A stretch of 64,000 nucleotides of DNA. It comes from Sindora glabra (lineage: Eukaryota; Streptophyta; Magnoliopsida; Fabales; Fabaceae). Made by a program: the position numbers and the translations under genes. Of the stretch, positions 24,896 to 35,994 are shown one piece after another. The stretch's first letter is position 1, and each line of letters opens with the position of its first letter. The stretch spans positions 78,734,130 to 78,798,129 of the forward strand of contig CM035232.1 in the NCBI GenBank assembly GCA_020226215.1, given 5' to 3'. The notes below the pieces were generated by a model. That model ran no database searches, had not been told where the DNA came from, and saw only the letters and a list, made by a program, of their open reading frames with translations.

Positions 24896-25690
24896 GTAAC
24901 TTTTTTAGCTACCAGATTTTGGTAGGTCTCATATTTTTAGTAAATTTGGCATTCCATATGCTTTGATAAGTGATTGAGGGAGTCATTTTTGCAATCAAGT
25001 ACTTAAGGCTTTATTAAAGAAATATGGAATTTGTTATAGAGTTTCCACACCATATCATCCTCGAATAAATAGGCAAGTAGAAGTTTCCAATGAAGAAGTC
25101 AAATTAATTTTAGAGAAAACTATGAAACCTAATAGAAAATATTAGAGCTTTAGATTGGATGATGCATTTTAGGCTTATAGGACAACGTACAAACTCCTAT
25201 TGGGATATCCCTCTATTGGATTATTTTTAGGAAAGCATAATATCTTCTAGCAGAGTTTGAGCATAGAGTGTTTTGGTCTATAAAAAGGTGCAACATAGAT
25301 TTAAAGGCATGTGAGAGGAAAGAAAATTATAATTACAAAAATTAAAGGAACTTAGACTTAAAACTTATGAGAATTCTAGGTTTTATAAAGAAAAAACAAA
25401 GGCATTCCATGATAAGCTCATTTTTAGAAAAAAAAAATTTAAGATTAGCAAAAAAGTTTTATTGTTTAATTTAAGGCTTAAATTGATGCGAGGTAAACTC
25501 TATTCCCATTAAAATGGACCTTTTGTTGTTACTAACATCTTTTCTTATGGTGCAACTGAGATTAAGAGTTTGGAAAATAACAAGGTGTTGAAAGTCACTA
25601 GGTATAGGATTAAACCATTCTATGAAGATTTTCAAGAGCAAGTGGTACAAGCAATGAAGTTAGAGACCTCGATTTATTCTTAATGAAGGA
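24896..25690 (+). pseudogene. Athila-like integrase, N-terminus deleted
   Basis: The text passes from the RNase H tail straight into FSKFGIPYALISD.GSHFCN and ALLKKYGI..RVSTPYHP...QVEVSNEE, the middle of the integrase core. The zinc-binding HHCC domain and the first catalytic Asp are absent, about 200 residues less than expected. Then follow LRLDDAF.AYRTTYK, ELRLKTYENSRFYKEKTK, a KVLLFN.RLKLM.GKL..H.NGPFVVTNIF block and KPFYEDF, the C-terminal domain. Stop codons replace several Trp codons. Deletion plus point decay makes it inactive. Confidence 0.8.
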
Positions 25691-27160
25691 TTTTGAGTTT
25701 AGTCAAAAATGTTAAAAAAAGGTATTTCTTGAAAGGCAACCCAAGGCATTTTACATTTGCTTTCTCATACCTTTCTCTTTTATTTTCCTTGTCCTTTATC
25801 TTTCTTTATGTTTCTTGATAATGTTGATACATTTTACATTAAGAAAAATGTAAAATGTAAGTATAAGGGGAGACTTTTAGGATTTTATTTTATCCTTTAT
25901 GTCTTTATTTAATGCTTTTTAATGCTTTAAAAAAAACCAAAAAATAAAAAATGAAAAAATATATTCTTTACTTATTTTTGAGTATTTTTTAGTCATTTTA
26001 TTTGTTATCCATTGATGGAGAATTTACAATTTTCATGAGTAAGATTCAATTAAAGTTAAATAGGATTTATAACATGATTGAATGAATAATTTTTTTCTTC
26101 AAATTAATTGATATAGTGATGGATTTTGAAGTGGTAGATTGAACTTAGTAACAAGACTTACCTTGTGAGATTTTGAGTTTTATATTAAAAATCCATACTA
26201 TTCTATTTCCTTTTTGTATAATGTTCTTCCATGATTTATTTTTTTAAAACTTGGTTTGATTGTTTTTAAGATTACATTTGTCCATGTATGCATAAAAATG
26301 ATAAAGGCATTCTTTTTTTATTTAAGCTAGAGCTAAATAACCAACCTTAAGTTTCTATCTTTGTTAACCTCGTTGAGCTTTAATTATCTTTTTGTTCGTT
26401 GATTACCTCTTGAGCAATTTTCTAATGAAAAATAAATATCTTTACCTAGCCTTAGGGATTAGTAGATCATTTTAATTTTTGTTGAATGGGTCTTTAAATA
26501 AGTGTGGGGATGTGTGAGTTTATGTATCGTTAAAGTTTATCAACTTCAAGTTGGTTTAAAAAAAAAAGAATGAAAATTCAAATATATAAATAAATTAAAA
26601 AAAGAGAAAAAAATAAAAAGTTAATGAGTGTTTGAATTTGAATTTGAGTTATTATATTGAGTTATAATTGTTCATGATTTACCCATATGTTTTTTATTCA
26701 AGTACTTTATTAATTTCTTTACTTTCTACCTTTTTATATCTTTATTTTTCCTTTCCTTTTCCCTAACCCCATTTCAACTTTGAATAAAGCCTTTTTTATT
26801 TGTGTTGTACATATGATTTTAGTAGTAAAGATTAAATGATTAATAAGCTTATGGTAAAGTAATTTCATGGAATGAACTTGAGTAAAACACTTACCCTAAA
26901 CACTTGAGAGTTGGAGAGTGAATTTTATAATAATCTATTATATTGATATACTCTTTTTGAATGAAGTTTCTATATTGGTTAGTTTCAAATTTGTCAAGAT
27001 TTTTCTTCATGATATGTTATGTTTCTTGTTAGTTTTATTTATCTTTTACTTGTGGATTCATTATTTTAAATTTTTCAAAAAAGTAAAGTCTTTTGTCTTT
27101 TAGTTTTGAATAAAGTTATGTCTTGCCCAAGGACATACAAGAGCCAAGTGTAGGGAAATT
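25691..27160 (+). other. 3' internal region of the Athila-like element
   Basis: About 1.5 kb between integrase and the 3' LTR, the place where Athila elements may carry an env-like frame. I see no such frame; short T-rich hydrophobic frames here look compositional. A GTGTGGGGATG tract at about 26508 resembles the purine tract AGTGTAGGGAAAT that directly precedes the 3' LTR, so there may be two polypurine-like sites. Confidence 0.55.
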
Positions 27161-28742
27161 TGATGTAAAAAATATTTAGTATATTGTTTTCTCCTTTTTG
27201 ATGTCTTTTAATATGTTATATTTACTCAATTTTATATAATTGGCCTTATTTTATAATTTAGGATTAGTTTTATAATGTTCTAAATTTATTTAGTTAATGA
27301 TGGATTTTAATACCATTTTAGGTTTTTGGTTATATATTGGGCTTTGGATATTAAATTGGGGTGAACTTTATACCAATCAAAAGCTTAAAGAAAGATATGC
27401 AATTTGGTGTTTTTGGTCAAAGCTAAATTTGAACTCCTTAAACGTCTTATTTAGCCAAAAAGCTAAAGTTATATTTTTATCCCATCTGAGCTAATTTCGA
27501 TTTTTGAGATATATCTAGAGCTATAGAGATTCAATTAATATGAAAATGGTGCTTAAATCTTTCTAAGATCTAGCTCTACAACTTTAAGTTTTAGTGGTCT
27601 TGCATTAAGTGGAAGTTAGACTTATGAGATTTCACTATTATAACTCTTCAGGTTAATTACTTTGTAAAAATAAATTTTAAGCTTTTCAAAATTAGGAAGG
27701 CCCATCTTTGTAATCCTAAAAAGCATAAAATTCAAGTCCAATAAGGTTTTAAAGTAATTAGGTCAGAAAAAAGGCAATAATACAATTAGACTTTACACTT
27801 TATAGAATTCAACAACATAGTTTTCTTTCTTCTTCTAGCTTTTATTCTTTAGCCATAAACAGTTAAACTTTGGAGTTAATTCAAGGATTTTGAAGCTTTT
27901 TTTTACTAGATTATGAAATAATAATTTGTAATGTTGAGTTTTTCTAATTAATTTTTCTCTTTCCTTAATTCTTTGTGCTAATTTCTTAAAATTGCATGAG
28001 TTAAATGTTAATTTGGTATAATTGGTGTTCATCCTTATAATTTCTAATTGTTTGTTATTTTGATGTTAAATTATGGTTAGTTAATCATAATTTTACACAT
28101 AGGAGTAGAGGGTTGAGAGATTAATTTAAAGGTTTCTAATTTGGTTTCATAATTCAAATAAATTCTATATTTAAATTAATTTCTTCTAGCTTTTTAAAGA
28201 TTATAGTGGTTACTTAATTCAACTAATTTTAATTGACTAAATCCTAGATAGTCATCTAACATAGGATTCACAAATTATTGTAGGAGTTCTAGATAATTTA
28301 AGGTTGAAAATTTAATTAGAAAAGTTAAATATCAAGTGATTCATGATTTATCCAAGAGTTCTTGAATCCTTAAATTGGCTATTTCATTACTTGGTTTTCT
28401 TTCTTACTATTTTACTTTGTATTTTGCTTTGTTTAGTACACTTTTTCAATTTCAAATCACAAAGCCCCCAATTTTGGTTCAAAGTTAATACTACATATTG
28501 CATAACACTATATTTTATATTTTGTCAGCATATTATTTTTATTCTATTACATCTTGTTTTATTTCATTTTTTTGTATTCTATTTTCATATTTATTTTTGC
28601 AATTTGTTTCTACATTTTGTTAGTAAATTATCATAAGAGATAAATCAAGAGATTACTAGGGGTACGAGTTAGTTTGACATCCTATATTACATTACTTTCA
28701 GCAAATTAGTCATAATCTAATTTTGGTGCAGCTTGCACATCA
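27161..28742 (+). repeat. Athila-like 3' LTR
   Basis: Begins TGATGTAAAAAATATTTAG right after the purine-rich tract and ends ...GCACATCA. It aligns throughout with 18596-20179. The next base on the right is copia-1 integrase. Confidence 0.85.
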
Positions 28743-29310
28743 ATTCTCATAAGTAATGGTCTTATAATTAGCTGAAGGTGCTTGATAAATGATTCTACAA
28801 GACCATTTTGTGTATGAATATGTATTACATGATGTTTGATAGTTATGCTAATAAACATATAGTAGTTATTAAAAGCTTGATAAGTAAATTCACCAACAAT
28901 ATCAAGATAAATTATCTTAATTGGATAATCTAGAAAATCTGCTTGTAATCGAATCAATTGAGCAAGTAATTTTCCAAACACCAAGTTATGACTTGATAAT
29001 AAACACACATGTGACCATTTGTTAAGGCATCATCTAAAACCATAAAATATTTAAATGGTCTATATGGTAGGTGTATAGGCTGACATATATCACCTTGAAT
29101 ACATTCCAAAAAAAGCAAAGGATTCATTCTCTATTTTAGACAATGTTAGCTAAATAATTAACTTGCTTCAAGAACATGCAACACATGAGAAATTTTTTAT
29201 TGAAAGGTTTATTAGCTTTTCAGCTCACATGAATTCTCAATAATCCTTCACATCATTATTAATCCAGAATGCCCTAATTAATTATCCCAAATAATAGAGT
29301 TATTATGATT
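28743..29310 (-). pseudogene. copia-1 pre-integrase and integrase, N-terminal half
   Basis: Minus-strand reading from about 29310: a pre-integrase zinc region (FSCVACS.SKLII), then the integrase core from 29008, a nearly uninterrupted 100-codon stretch with CLLSSHN..FGKLLAQ, RLQADFLDYPIK, YLD..GEFTYQAFNNYY (expected RLDNAGEF, so one core residue changed) and HIHTQNGLVESFIKHLQLI. It stops being copia at 28743 where the Athila-like LTR begins; the remaining integrase lies at 18595 and below. Confidence 0.85.
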
Positions 29311-29559
29311 AGTAAACTTCTAGTTTACTATGACATGTATTCAATTGTACTAACGTTTGTGTAACATAAATCAAATGAAAAAATGGGTAATTTTTCCAAT
29401 ATGTTTTTTTCTAACCCAAGACATTGTTGTAATATACATATATTCAATATTCTCCTCATTTATTATCTTATTATGGTATCCATTGATTTCTTTGAAACTT
29501 CATAAATTTCACTAGGACTTAGTAGAATATAATGCATCATCCATTTGAAAATTTATTCC
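29311..29559 (-). pseudogene. copia-1 protease to pre-integrase linker
   Basis: Positioned between protease and integrase of copia-1. Conserved words are sparse (LVQLNTCHSKLEVY-like text), consistent with the poorly conserved linker. Confidence 0.5.
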
Positions 29560-30239
29560 TTAAAATAATAATATATTAGCTCTTCCTAAGACATTAATAA
29601 ATTTTGTACCACTAAAGATAGTAATAGCATTAGCTTCTTGCATTATCAAATACAAGAAGTAATTTTTTATCACTAAGTATGATATGTATTGTTGCACTAT
29701 CTACAAGATACATATCTTCATTATTGATCGCATATCTAACCAAAAGAGAACCTATATTCTTAATTGATATACATATCATAAAAATTTTAAAGTTAATATA
29801 AGAAAATGGAATGAATGCAATAAAATGCTTAAAAATATAACAACTTTTTATTTGAATTTTTTATTGAAATAACATAAAAAGTAAAAGAATAATTGTAAGC
29901 AAAAAATTGAAAGATTTTATTTATGAATACTTCTATCTCTAATCAAGTGATCAATTCTTTCTTTAGAGTGGGGGAAGAAGTTAATCATGCCCAAATGAGT
30001 TATATTAATTGGGCCATCAACAAAATCATCATCTTTATAGATAAAATTTATTTTCATCTTTTTTCCTTTATTTTTTAATGATTCTTAATAAAGTTCAACA
30101 AGATGCTTTAGGGTATAACAAGTTTGTGATCAATAGGCTTTCATACTACAATGATAACATAAATTCTCTACATTCTATCTCTTTTGGCCATTTTTGTACT
30201 TTTCATGTTTTTCTTCATTACTCTTCTGGTAGGAATATG
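29560..30239 (-). pseudogene. copia-1 gag C-terminus (zinc knuckle) and protease start
   Basis: On the minus strand from 30239: SYQKSNEEKHEKYKNGQ, then a knuckle NLCYHCSMK....S.TC at about 30165-30120, where the His ligand position is Tyr and a stop follows. Then KHLVELY.ESLK, DFVDGPINITHLG and NFFPHSKERIDHLI at about 30010-29945. The protease start EDMYLVDSATIHIIL lies near 29720-29680; its DSAT corresponds to the catalytic DSGA/DSAT box, so the catalytic Asp is present. The upstream half of gag lies beyond the CACTA-like insertion; the frames on both sides agree once the insertion and one ATG target copy are discounted. Confidence 0.85.
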
Positions 30240-30490
30240 TACTACTACATAGTTGCATTTTTTATGTTAGTTGTTTAACAAATTTAATATTAGTTATTAC
30301 TTGACGTATATATGGGCATTGTCATATGTTAGGTAGTTCCACATCGATTTTATAACTAATGTAAAAAAAGTAAAATAACATCGATTTTCATATGTATAAA
30401 ACCATTCTCATTTCTTTATGGGAAAAAACATGAAGATTTTTAATGACATTAAATGTCAATTTTTTATAAACAATTAATGTTGTATCTTGT

Positions 30491-30524
30491 ATACCATTTT
30501 AGTTGATAAAAACTAAAATGGTAT
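30491..30524. repeat. Perfect 14-bp inverted repeat, 6-base loop
   Basis: Arms ATACCATTTTAGTT (30491-30504) and AACTAAAATGGTAT (30511-30524) flank GATAAA. It lies inside the CACTA-like element. Confidence 0.9.
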
Positions 30525-31764
30525 GTTGTTCCCCTTAACCCTTTTTTCCTAAATCCTAACCCTTATTATTCTTTCATCCTCTGTATTCCCTGTGTTTTTC
30601 ACACCCTAACCTAACTAATATTTCCATCCTAATTTTGATAATTTTAAGTAAAAATAAGTTTTAAAAAAGTGAGTTATTACCTTATTCAAAGACATGTACT
30701 TCATTACAAGTACCTATTACTTAATATATAAGATTAGCACTCCTTAAAAAGATACTTAAATCTAATATCTACAAATGTAATGAGAAATATTTATTAAAAT
30801 TTCATGTATGATATTTTACTAAATGCTAAAGAAGATTAATAAAATCAAGTTTTTTACTATATAAACCTATAAAAAGTGCATCAAAATCAAAGGCAATATA
30901 AAATTGTTAATTATGAAGCTAAAAACTAAATTGTAAAAATAAATACAAGATGTAAAATAAATTATTACATTTCTATTTTGTATTTTTTTAATAAGTGTTA
31001 AAACTCACATATTTACCCACATGCTAAAGCTTTAACCTTGCAAAATTATTAGTTATCATAAATACAAAACTGAAGAGAATTATTTTAAGGTTAAAAAGTG
31101 AGTATACTTTATTAAAGAGAGAAATTTTAGGATTAGAAGAGCTTGGAGATGAAAATTGTAAATGGTGCTATAACTTTACTCTTTTCATTTTTAAATTGCA
31201 CCCTAATTTTCAAACTTTTTTATTTTTACATATCAATTGTTATAAAAAAAATAGGCATCTATAATAAAATTATATCATTCCATTACAGAATTTTATGCAT
31301 CCATTATTAAATAAAAATTAATATCATACTGTAAGAAATTTATTTGGCTAATTTTTTCATAATTTTTTAATTTTTAGCATAAATTTTGTAAGAATACTGA
31401 CATCACTTTATGAACAAATAAATTTTGTTTTCTTGATTTAACTTACATTAAGTGAAATTAGTAGCATCAAAATTAGACTTTGCATTACAATATTTTTCTT
31501 ATACAATTAAATAGATATAAACAATAACAAATTGAATGTAAATGAAACAAATAAGAAATTGATAATCTATTACAAAAATGGTATTTTGCCATTTTATTTA
31601 TCTTCATATTAATGCATTGATATATATAATGAAAAACTATAATTTATAGTGACCAATATACTTTAAATGCAAAGAAAAGTGGGTATCCTCTTTTTGTAAT
31701 TCCTTTCATATTTTTTAAAGGGCTTCTAAGTTATAGGAGTTGATGGAATTAAAATAATAATTAA

Positions 31765-32330
31765 TTATAGTGAAAAGAAGCAAAATAACAATTTTTGTAA
31801 TGAATTCAAGGCTTCCAATGCAAAAATGGTTATTTTACTTCTTTTCATTATAATTTTCCATCTTTATGTTTTATAGACACCTCTAATAAATGTTATTATA
31901 GAGATGGAATCTAGATGTTATAATTTAGAATAAATAATAAAGATGGCTTTGAAAGGTGTTGATGGTTGCAAATTGATAAAAAAATTATAGTGAGAAGAAG
32001 TATCGTATTCATTTTTGCAATGAAATCAAGTCTTCTAATAGAAAAATAGGCATGTTACTTTTTCTTACTACAATTTCTCATCCATTTTCTTATCTTTGCA
32101 TTTTTCTAATATATCTAAATGTGCTCATTGAGATAGAACCAAATACTAAAATTTAGAATGAATAATAGAGATGGCTTTAAAGGATGTAAATGGTTGCAAA
32201 CTGATAATAAATTATAGTGAGAAGAAATAGTATATTTATTTTTACAATGAACTCAAGACTTTCAATGCAAAAAATAGACATAATATTTCTTCTCACTATG
32301 ATTTCTCATCAATTTTTCCATCATAAGGCA
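31765..32330. repeat. Three tandem units of 220-227 bp with internal hairpins
   Basis: Units start TTATAGTGA.AAGAAG at 31765, 31985 and 32212; the third is partial. Each first 100 bases is an imperfect palindrome: TTATAGTGA.AAGAAG opens it, and a CTTCTTTTCATTATAA-like word closes it. A loop containing CAATGCAAAAAT-like sequence lies between. The rest of each unit has GAATGAATAATA.AGATGGCTTT and GGTTGCAAA.TGATAA. Confidence 0.85.
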
Positions 32331-32630
32331 TAGATGTTTCAAATGGAAAGTAAGAATGAAATTTATAAGCAACATACAAAGCTTTATATGTCAAGTATTA
32401 ATAAAAAAATTAGCATATTAATATGTTTTAATACATATTTCTTGATTGCTAATGTACTTGAAACATTGTAGTTTTTTGCAATTTTCCAATACACATTATT
32501 GATAAATCCACTTAGTATTTTTCCCAATTTTCTACTAGATTTGACATGTATTAATTATTCATTCCTTACAGTATTGCATGGAATATAAGGACAATATACA
32601 CGATTGATAGTGCACAATTAAAAAAAATAC

Positions 32631-32750
32631 TTTGAATCTTATGATTATAAGGCTCTTATCAAACCACAAATGTCTTAAAATCATAAGCATCTCATTCTAA
32701 TAGAAGATAATCATGGTTTGATGGGAAACTTATAATCATAAGATTTGAAA
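32631..32750. repeat. Long imperfect hairpin, 36-bp arms
   Basis: Left arm 32631-32666 and right arm 32714-32750 are inverted copies around the core ATCTTATGATTATAAG, with 47 bases between. Most mismatches are in the middle of the arm. Confidence 0.85.
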
Positions 32751-33146
32751 TACAACATTGATGGTGTGTTATCTTGTTAGGCCACCTAAATAAAAAATGG
32801 AGTGAAAGAGAAATTTACAAACAATGAGAACAATAAAAGTCATTATGTAAACATTTTATATTTCCAAGTAAGACAATTTGAAAGCCTATGAGGTGATGAA
32901 TATAGGAAACTAATGTTTAATTTATCAACGAATGACTTTTGACATCGATTTTTTATTTTAATTGAAGTGGTAAGTTATCCTCAATTTCAAAAATTCATCA
33001 TGCTAATTTATTGTGTTAATTTTTATTTATAGTTAGCATTAGAATTTGCTCATAATTGCAAAAATCTCATTATGCCATTATCTACATCAGTTTTCAATAT
33101 AATCGATATTAATATGGTGACATTAAAAGGCAAGTTTATAATAGTA

Positions 33147-33850
33147 ATGTATTTTGGAAATGACCACAATAGCAACCTTAACCATGTCCATGTCCCTAAC
33201 CATGGCCACAAGCATGACCTTGACTTTGTTTGAGATTGTATCGATTGATTTCGTTGCATTTAGTTCAGGGAATAGTGCAAAACATGTCGAACAAGCTTTA
33301 TGATTCTTTAATAAGAGCTCATTATTTTACTTAGCTATAAGAAGACATGCAATCAATTTAGAGTATTTCTTAAAACTTTTTCACGATATTGCTACTATAG
33401 GAGCACATTTAGCACAATTGAAAAATGAAGAATGTTTTTTCTGATATATTTTTATTAGTAATTTTTCTACATAATTTAAATTAAGAATTAACTCTAAATA
33501 TTATTAATTTATACTTACTTACAACTTTAAATTTTGTATGCATAAACATATCCATTCATAATGAACTTTTAAGAGAATAACTATTTTTTGGTTGTTATAT
33601 CTTTTAAGTTATTTTTAAAAAAATAGATCTTTTATTGTAAGGTATTCAATTTTTAAACCTTCTTAGAGGTGATGATGAAGAAAAATCATCAATTTTGCTT
33701 TTTCTTGATTGGATGTTTAGTTCCTTTTTCTAATTGTATCATCAAGACTATTTGCATTTAAATGATTTTCAACTTCTAATACCCATGACAAATAGTTCTT
33801 TCATGTAATGTTAAGAGCCAAAAAATCAAGTTTTGCAAGATCAAGAGAAA
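33147..33850 (-). pseudogene. copia-1 gag, N-terminal part
   Basis: The minus-strand gag start is near 33840-33720: LAKLDFLALNIT.KNYLSWVLEVENHLNA, then a DDTI.KGTKH-like segment, the standard opening of this plant copia gag type. Further on are HHHL.EGLKIEYLTIKD, a Y.NQK.VILLK.HYEWICL helix region and a QQYREKVLR.....L.....L segment (about 33390-33300). The C-terminal glycine/arginine-type tract appears as HACGHG.GHGHG.GC at 33225-33180. The initiator codon is not certain; the Met usual in the family is not conserved. Several stops. Confidence 0.8.
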
Positions 33851-34444
33851 ATGATACTATAATGTACATGTAAAAATGAATTAGAAAAATTTTAAAATAA
33901 TATTATAAAGGGTGAACATTGAAAAAATTATTAATCACATATTATTCATACAATCTCTAATGTATAATAGCCAAAAAAAGGTAAATGGGAAGTAATTATA
34001 ATTATATATATATATATATATATATTATCCTTTGTGATAAAATAGCAAGACATTGTAAATGTTCATCTTATGTCATAATAATTCATAATTAAAAATAAAG
34101 TTCATAAAAATGACAAGTTCAATAATGATAATAATTAAAAATAAATAATATTTAATATTTAATAAAGAAGACAAAAAGCATTTTATGATGAATATTATTA
34201 TTATGACTAAGTACTTATTTGTGCATCCAGTGGTGTCTATATCACTTTTTTATTAAAATTTTTAAATTCTCAAATTAGTACAAATTTTATACTAATTAGA
34301 ATATGTGTAAATGACCATGAATATGAGATCATGCTTTTCTACAATTACTAATGAATGAATGTGGTGGAAATTACAATAAAATTCAATTACAAACATGAGA
34401 ACATGTAAATGATAAATATGAATGTAGAAACAAAATCCATGTAA

Positions 34445-34448
<4 letters not shown>

Positions 34449-34498
<50 letters not shown>
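34449..34498. repeat. (AT)25 microsatellite
   Basis: Uninterrupted AT dinucleotides over about 50 bases. Frames across it on either strand encode only an Ile/Tyr run and are not genes. Confidence 0.97.
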
Positions 34499-34501
<3 letters not shown>

Positions 34502-35379
34502 TTCAGTTTCGTACAAGTAACTGATAACTGATAAGTTAATTGGTAATCAATAAGTTAACTAATAATTGATAAGTTAATTGATTGTTTAAGAAGTATTTCA
34601 CTTGAATAGTTGCAATTGCAAAATGACGTAAAAAGATATATGAATAGAAATAAATATAAAATTAAAATAATTTATATTTATCTAAAAATTAAATTATATT
34701 AATGAAATAAAAAATTTTAAAGTAAAAATATGATATTTAATATTTAATTAATTATATTTTATGAATTTATATATTTATTTACTTATATAATTTTTATTTT
34801 ATTATATATAATAAAATTATAATTACTTTAAATATGATTAATTATAGTTTATGATATTATCTATTTATTTAAAAATATTTATACTATTTATAATTTAAAA
34901 ATAGGATATAATTATGTTAAAAATTAAGTTAATTAATTTTAAAAGAAAATTATTTTGATTTATATTATAAAAAATATGAGTTGTAAACTAATAAAAAAAT
35001 TATAAATTTAAAAAAAATTGAACATGCAGTAACTTATAAGTCATAAGTTATTCTGAATAATTTATTAAATTAAAACTTATTTTTTTAATAAGTTAGTAGA
35101 AAAAATATTTCTAAAGATTAACTTATAACTTTTGACTAAATCAATAAATTATAAGTTAACTTATTTATTGCATGAAATGGAATCACAAGGTCTAAAATGA
35201 ATATTATTCAATATTCAATTGGATGAATAATAGCAATTGAAAATTAAATAGTATTTTATTTATTATTACGTTTCTATCACAAACTTGGAATTTTGAACAT
35301 TGACATGAATATTAATTAATCCTTTTATTGTAATAAATATTAAATTTTATGTTACAATAGAATTCATAGATAGAAATAT

Positions 35380-35380
<1 letters not shown>

Positions 35381-35437
<57 letters not shown>
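35381..35437. repeat. (AC)28 microsatellite
   Basis: Uninterrupted AC dinucleotides over 57 bases; likely polymorphic in length. Confidence 0.98.
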
Positions 35438-35439
<2 letters not shown>

Positions 35440-35761
35440 ATAGAAATAGTCAAATTCTCAATATATTAAATTCATCTTTCTTCATAAAAACAAATTTTCA
35501 TTCATTGATTTTCATATATACAAATAGCTAAATAGAATTCATATAAATTCATTAACAAAATTAGAATCGATCAAATGAAAATACTATGTTATTAATATCC
35601 TAAATAAATTAGAATTGATTTATGCTTATATCTCATCATATGAATATTAAATATCTAGTTTTAGTATAATTGTACATTTATTTCATGAAAGAAAAGAAAA
35701 TATTACGAGATCAAATGAAATAACCTACAGAAAATGAAATATATATATATAGATAGATAGA

Positions 35762-35994
35762 TGTATAAGTAGAAGAATTATTAAAGGAGAAGAATTGTTT
35801 GATTCAATTGTACATAAAATGATTTTTATAACCCCTAGGACAAATAGATCATAAGTTACAATTTCATACTAATATCTTATAATAAAAATTAAAATTTAAT
35901 TAACTATAATAGAAAAATAATAATTGATCATAAAAGAGAGGATAATATCTACATAAATTACAGACATCTACATTAATTATAATTATTCCTAACA
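35762..35994 (-). repeat. copia-1 5' LTR
   Basis: Minus-strand 5' LTR. On the plus strand it runs from TGTATAAGTAGAAG to ATTATTCCTAACA, so on the minus strand it begins TGTTAGGAATAATTATAA. It is homologous to 15832-16050 with scattered substitutions and small indels. Confidence 0.8.

Larger units (their letters stand above)
18596..28742 (+). mobile_element. Athila-like Ty3/gypsy element (10.1 kb) inside copia-1 integrase
   Basis: A complete-length but decayed LTR retrotransposon: 5' LTR 18596-20179, tRNA-Asp-type primer site, gag, protease, RT-RNase H, integrase remnant, a long 3' region, a purine-rich AGTGTAGGGAAAT tract and a 3' LTR 27161-28742. Element length, LTR size, primer choice and the gag and protease motifs point to the Athila lineage. 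It is inserted in the minus-strand integrase gene of copia-1: conserved integrase motifs stop at 28743 and resume at 18595. The expected 5-bp target duplication is degraded (left TGTTT, right ATTCT by the chosen ends). RT and integrase have internal deletions, so it was non-autonomous even before point decay. Confidence 0.85.
30240..33146. mobile_element. Non-autonomous CACTA-like DNA transposon (2.9 kb) in copia-1 gag
   Basis: Termini are TACTACTACATAGTTG (30240-30255) and CAAGTTTATAATAGTA (33131-33146), inverted repeats matching at 12 of 16 positions. The canonical CACTA/TAGTG ends are changed by one transition each. The flanking 3-bp target duplication is ATG (30237-30239 and 33147-33149), the size expected for CACTA elements. 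Subterminal palindromic ACATCGATTTT-like words occur at about 30333, 30378, 32941 and, as ACATCAGTTTT, 33085; such repeats are typical of plant CACTA elements. No transposase motif is seen. It splits gag of copia-1 exactly in frame. Inside are a perfect 14-bp hairpin, three tandem repeats of about 223 bp and a longer imperfect hairpin. Confidence 0.8.
33851..35761 (-). other. Expanded copia-1 leader: microsatellites and AT-rich insertions
   Basis: This lies between the copia-1 5' LTR and its gag, normally a short leader. It contains (TA)n at 34003-34025, (AT)n at 34449-34498, (AC)n at 35381-35437 and a GATA run at 35748-35762. Between about 34503 and 35190, ATAAGTTAATT-like words cluster at both ends, in opposite orientations. 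A possible imperfect inverted end (CAGTTTCGTACAAG versus CCATTTCATGCAA) suggests a decayed hAT-like MITE, low confidence. The primer site of copia-1 is not recognisable, probably replaced by the GATA/TA tract. Confidence 0.5.
15832..35994 (-). mobile_element. Decayed Ty1/copia element (copia-1) with nested insertions
   Basis: A minus-strand Ty1/copia retrotransposon bounded by two related short LTRs (35762-35994 and 15832-16050). From 33850 downwards it encodes gag, zinc knuckle, protease, integrase, then RT and RNase H, which is the copia order with integrase before RT. Its own sequence is about 7.1 kb once the Athila-like (18596-28742) and CACTA-like (30240-33146) insertions are discounted. 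The leader between the 5' LTR and gag, about 1.9 kb, is also enlarged by microsatellites and possibly a MITE. Flanks ATAAA (15827-15831) and ATATA (35995-35999) match at 4 of 5 bases. All frames carry stops. Confidence 0.85.

Noticed and set aside
25691..27160. Env-like gene in the Athila-like element
   Set aside because: No extended frame, signal peptide or transmembrane pattern could be followed between integrase and the 3' LTR.
34292..34516. 74-codon minus-strand frame with an Ile-Tyr run
   Set aside because: Produced by the (AT)n microsatellite.
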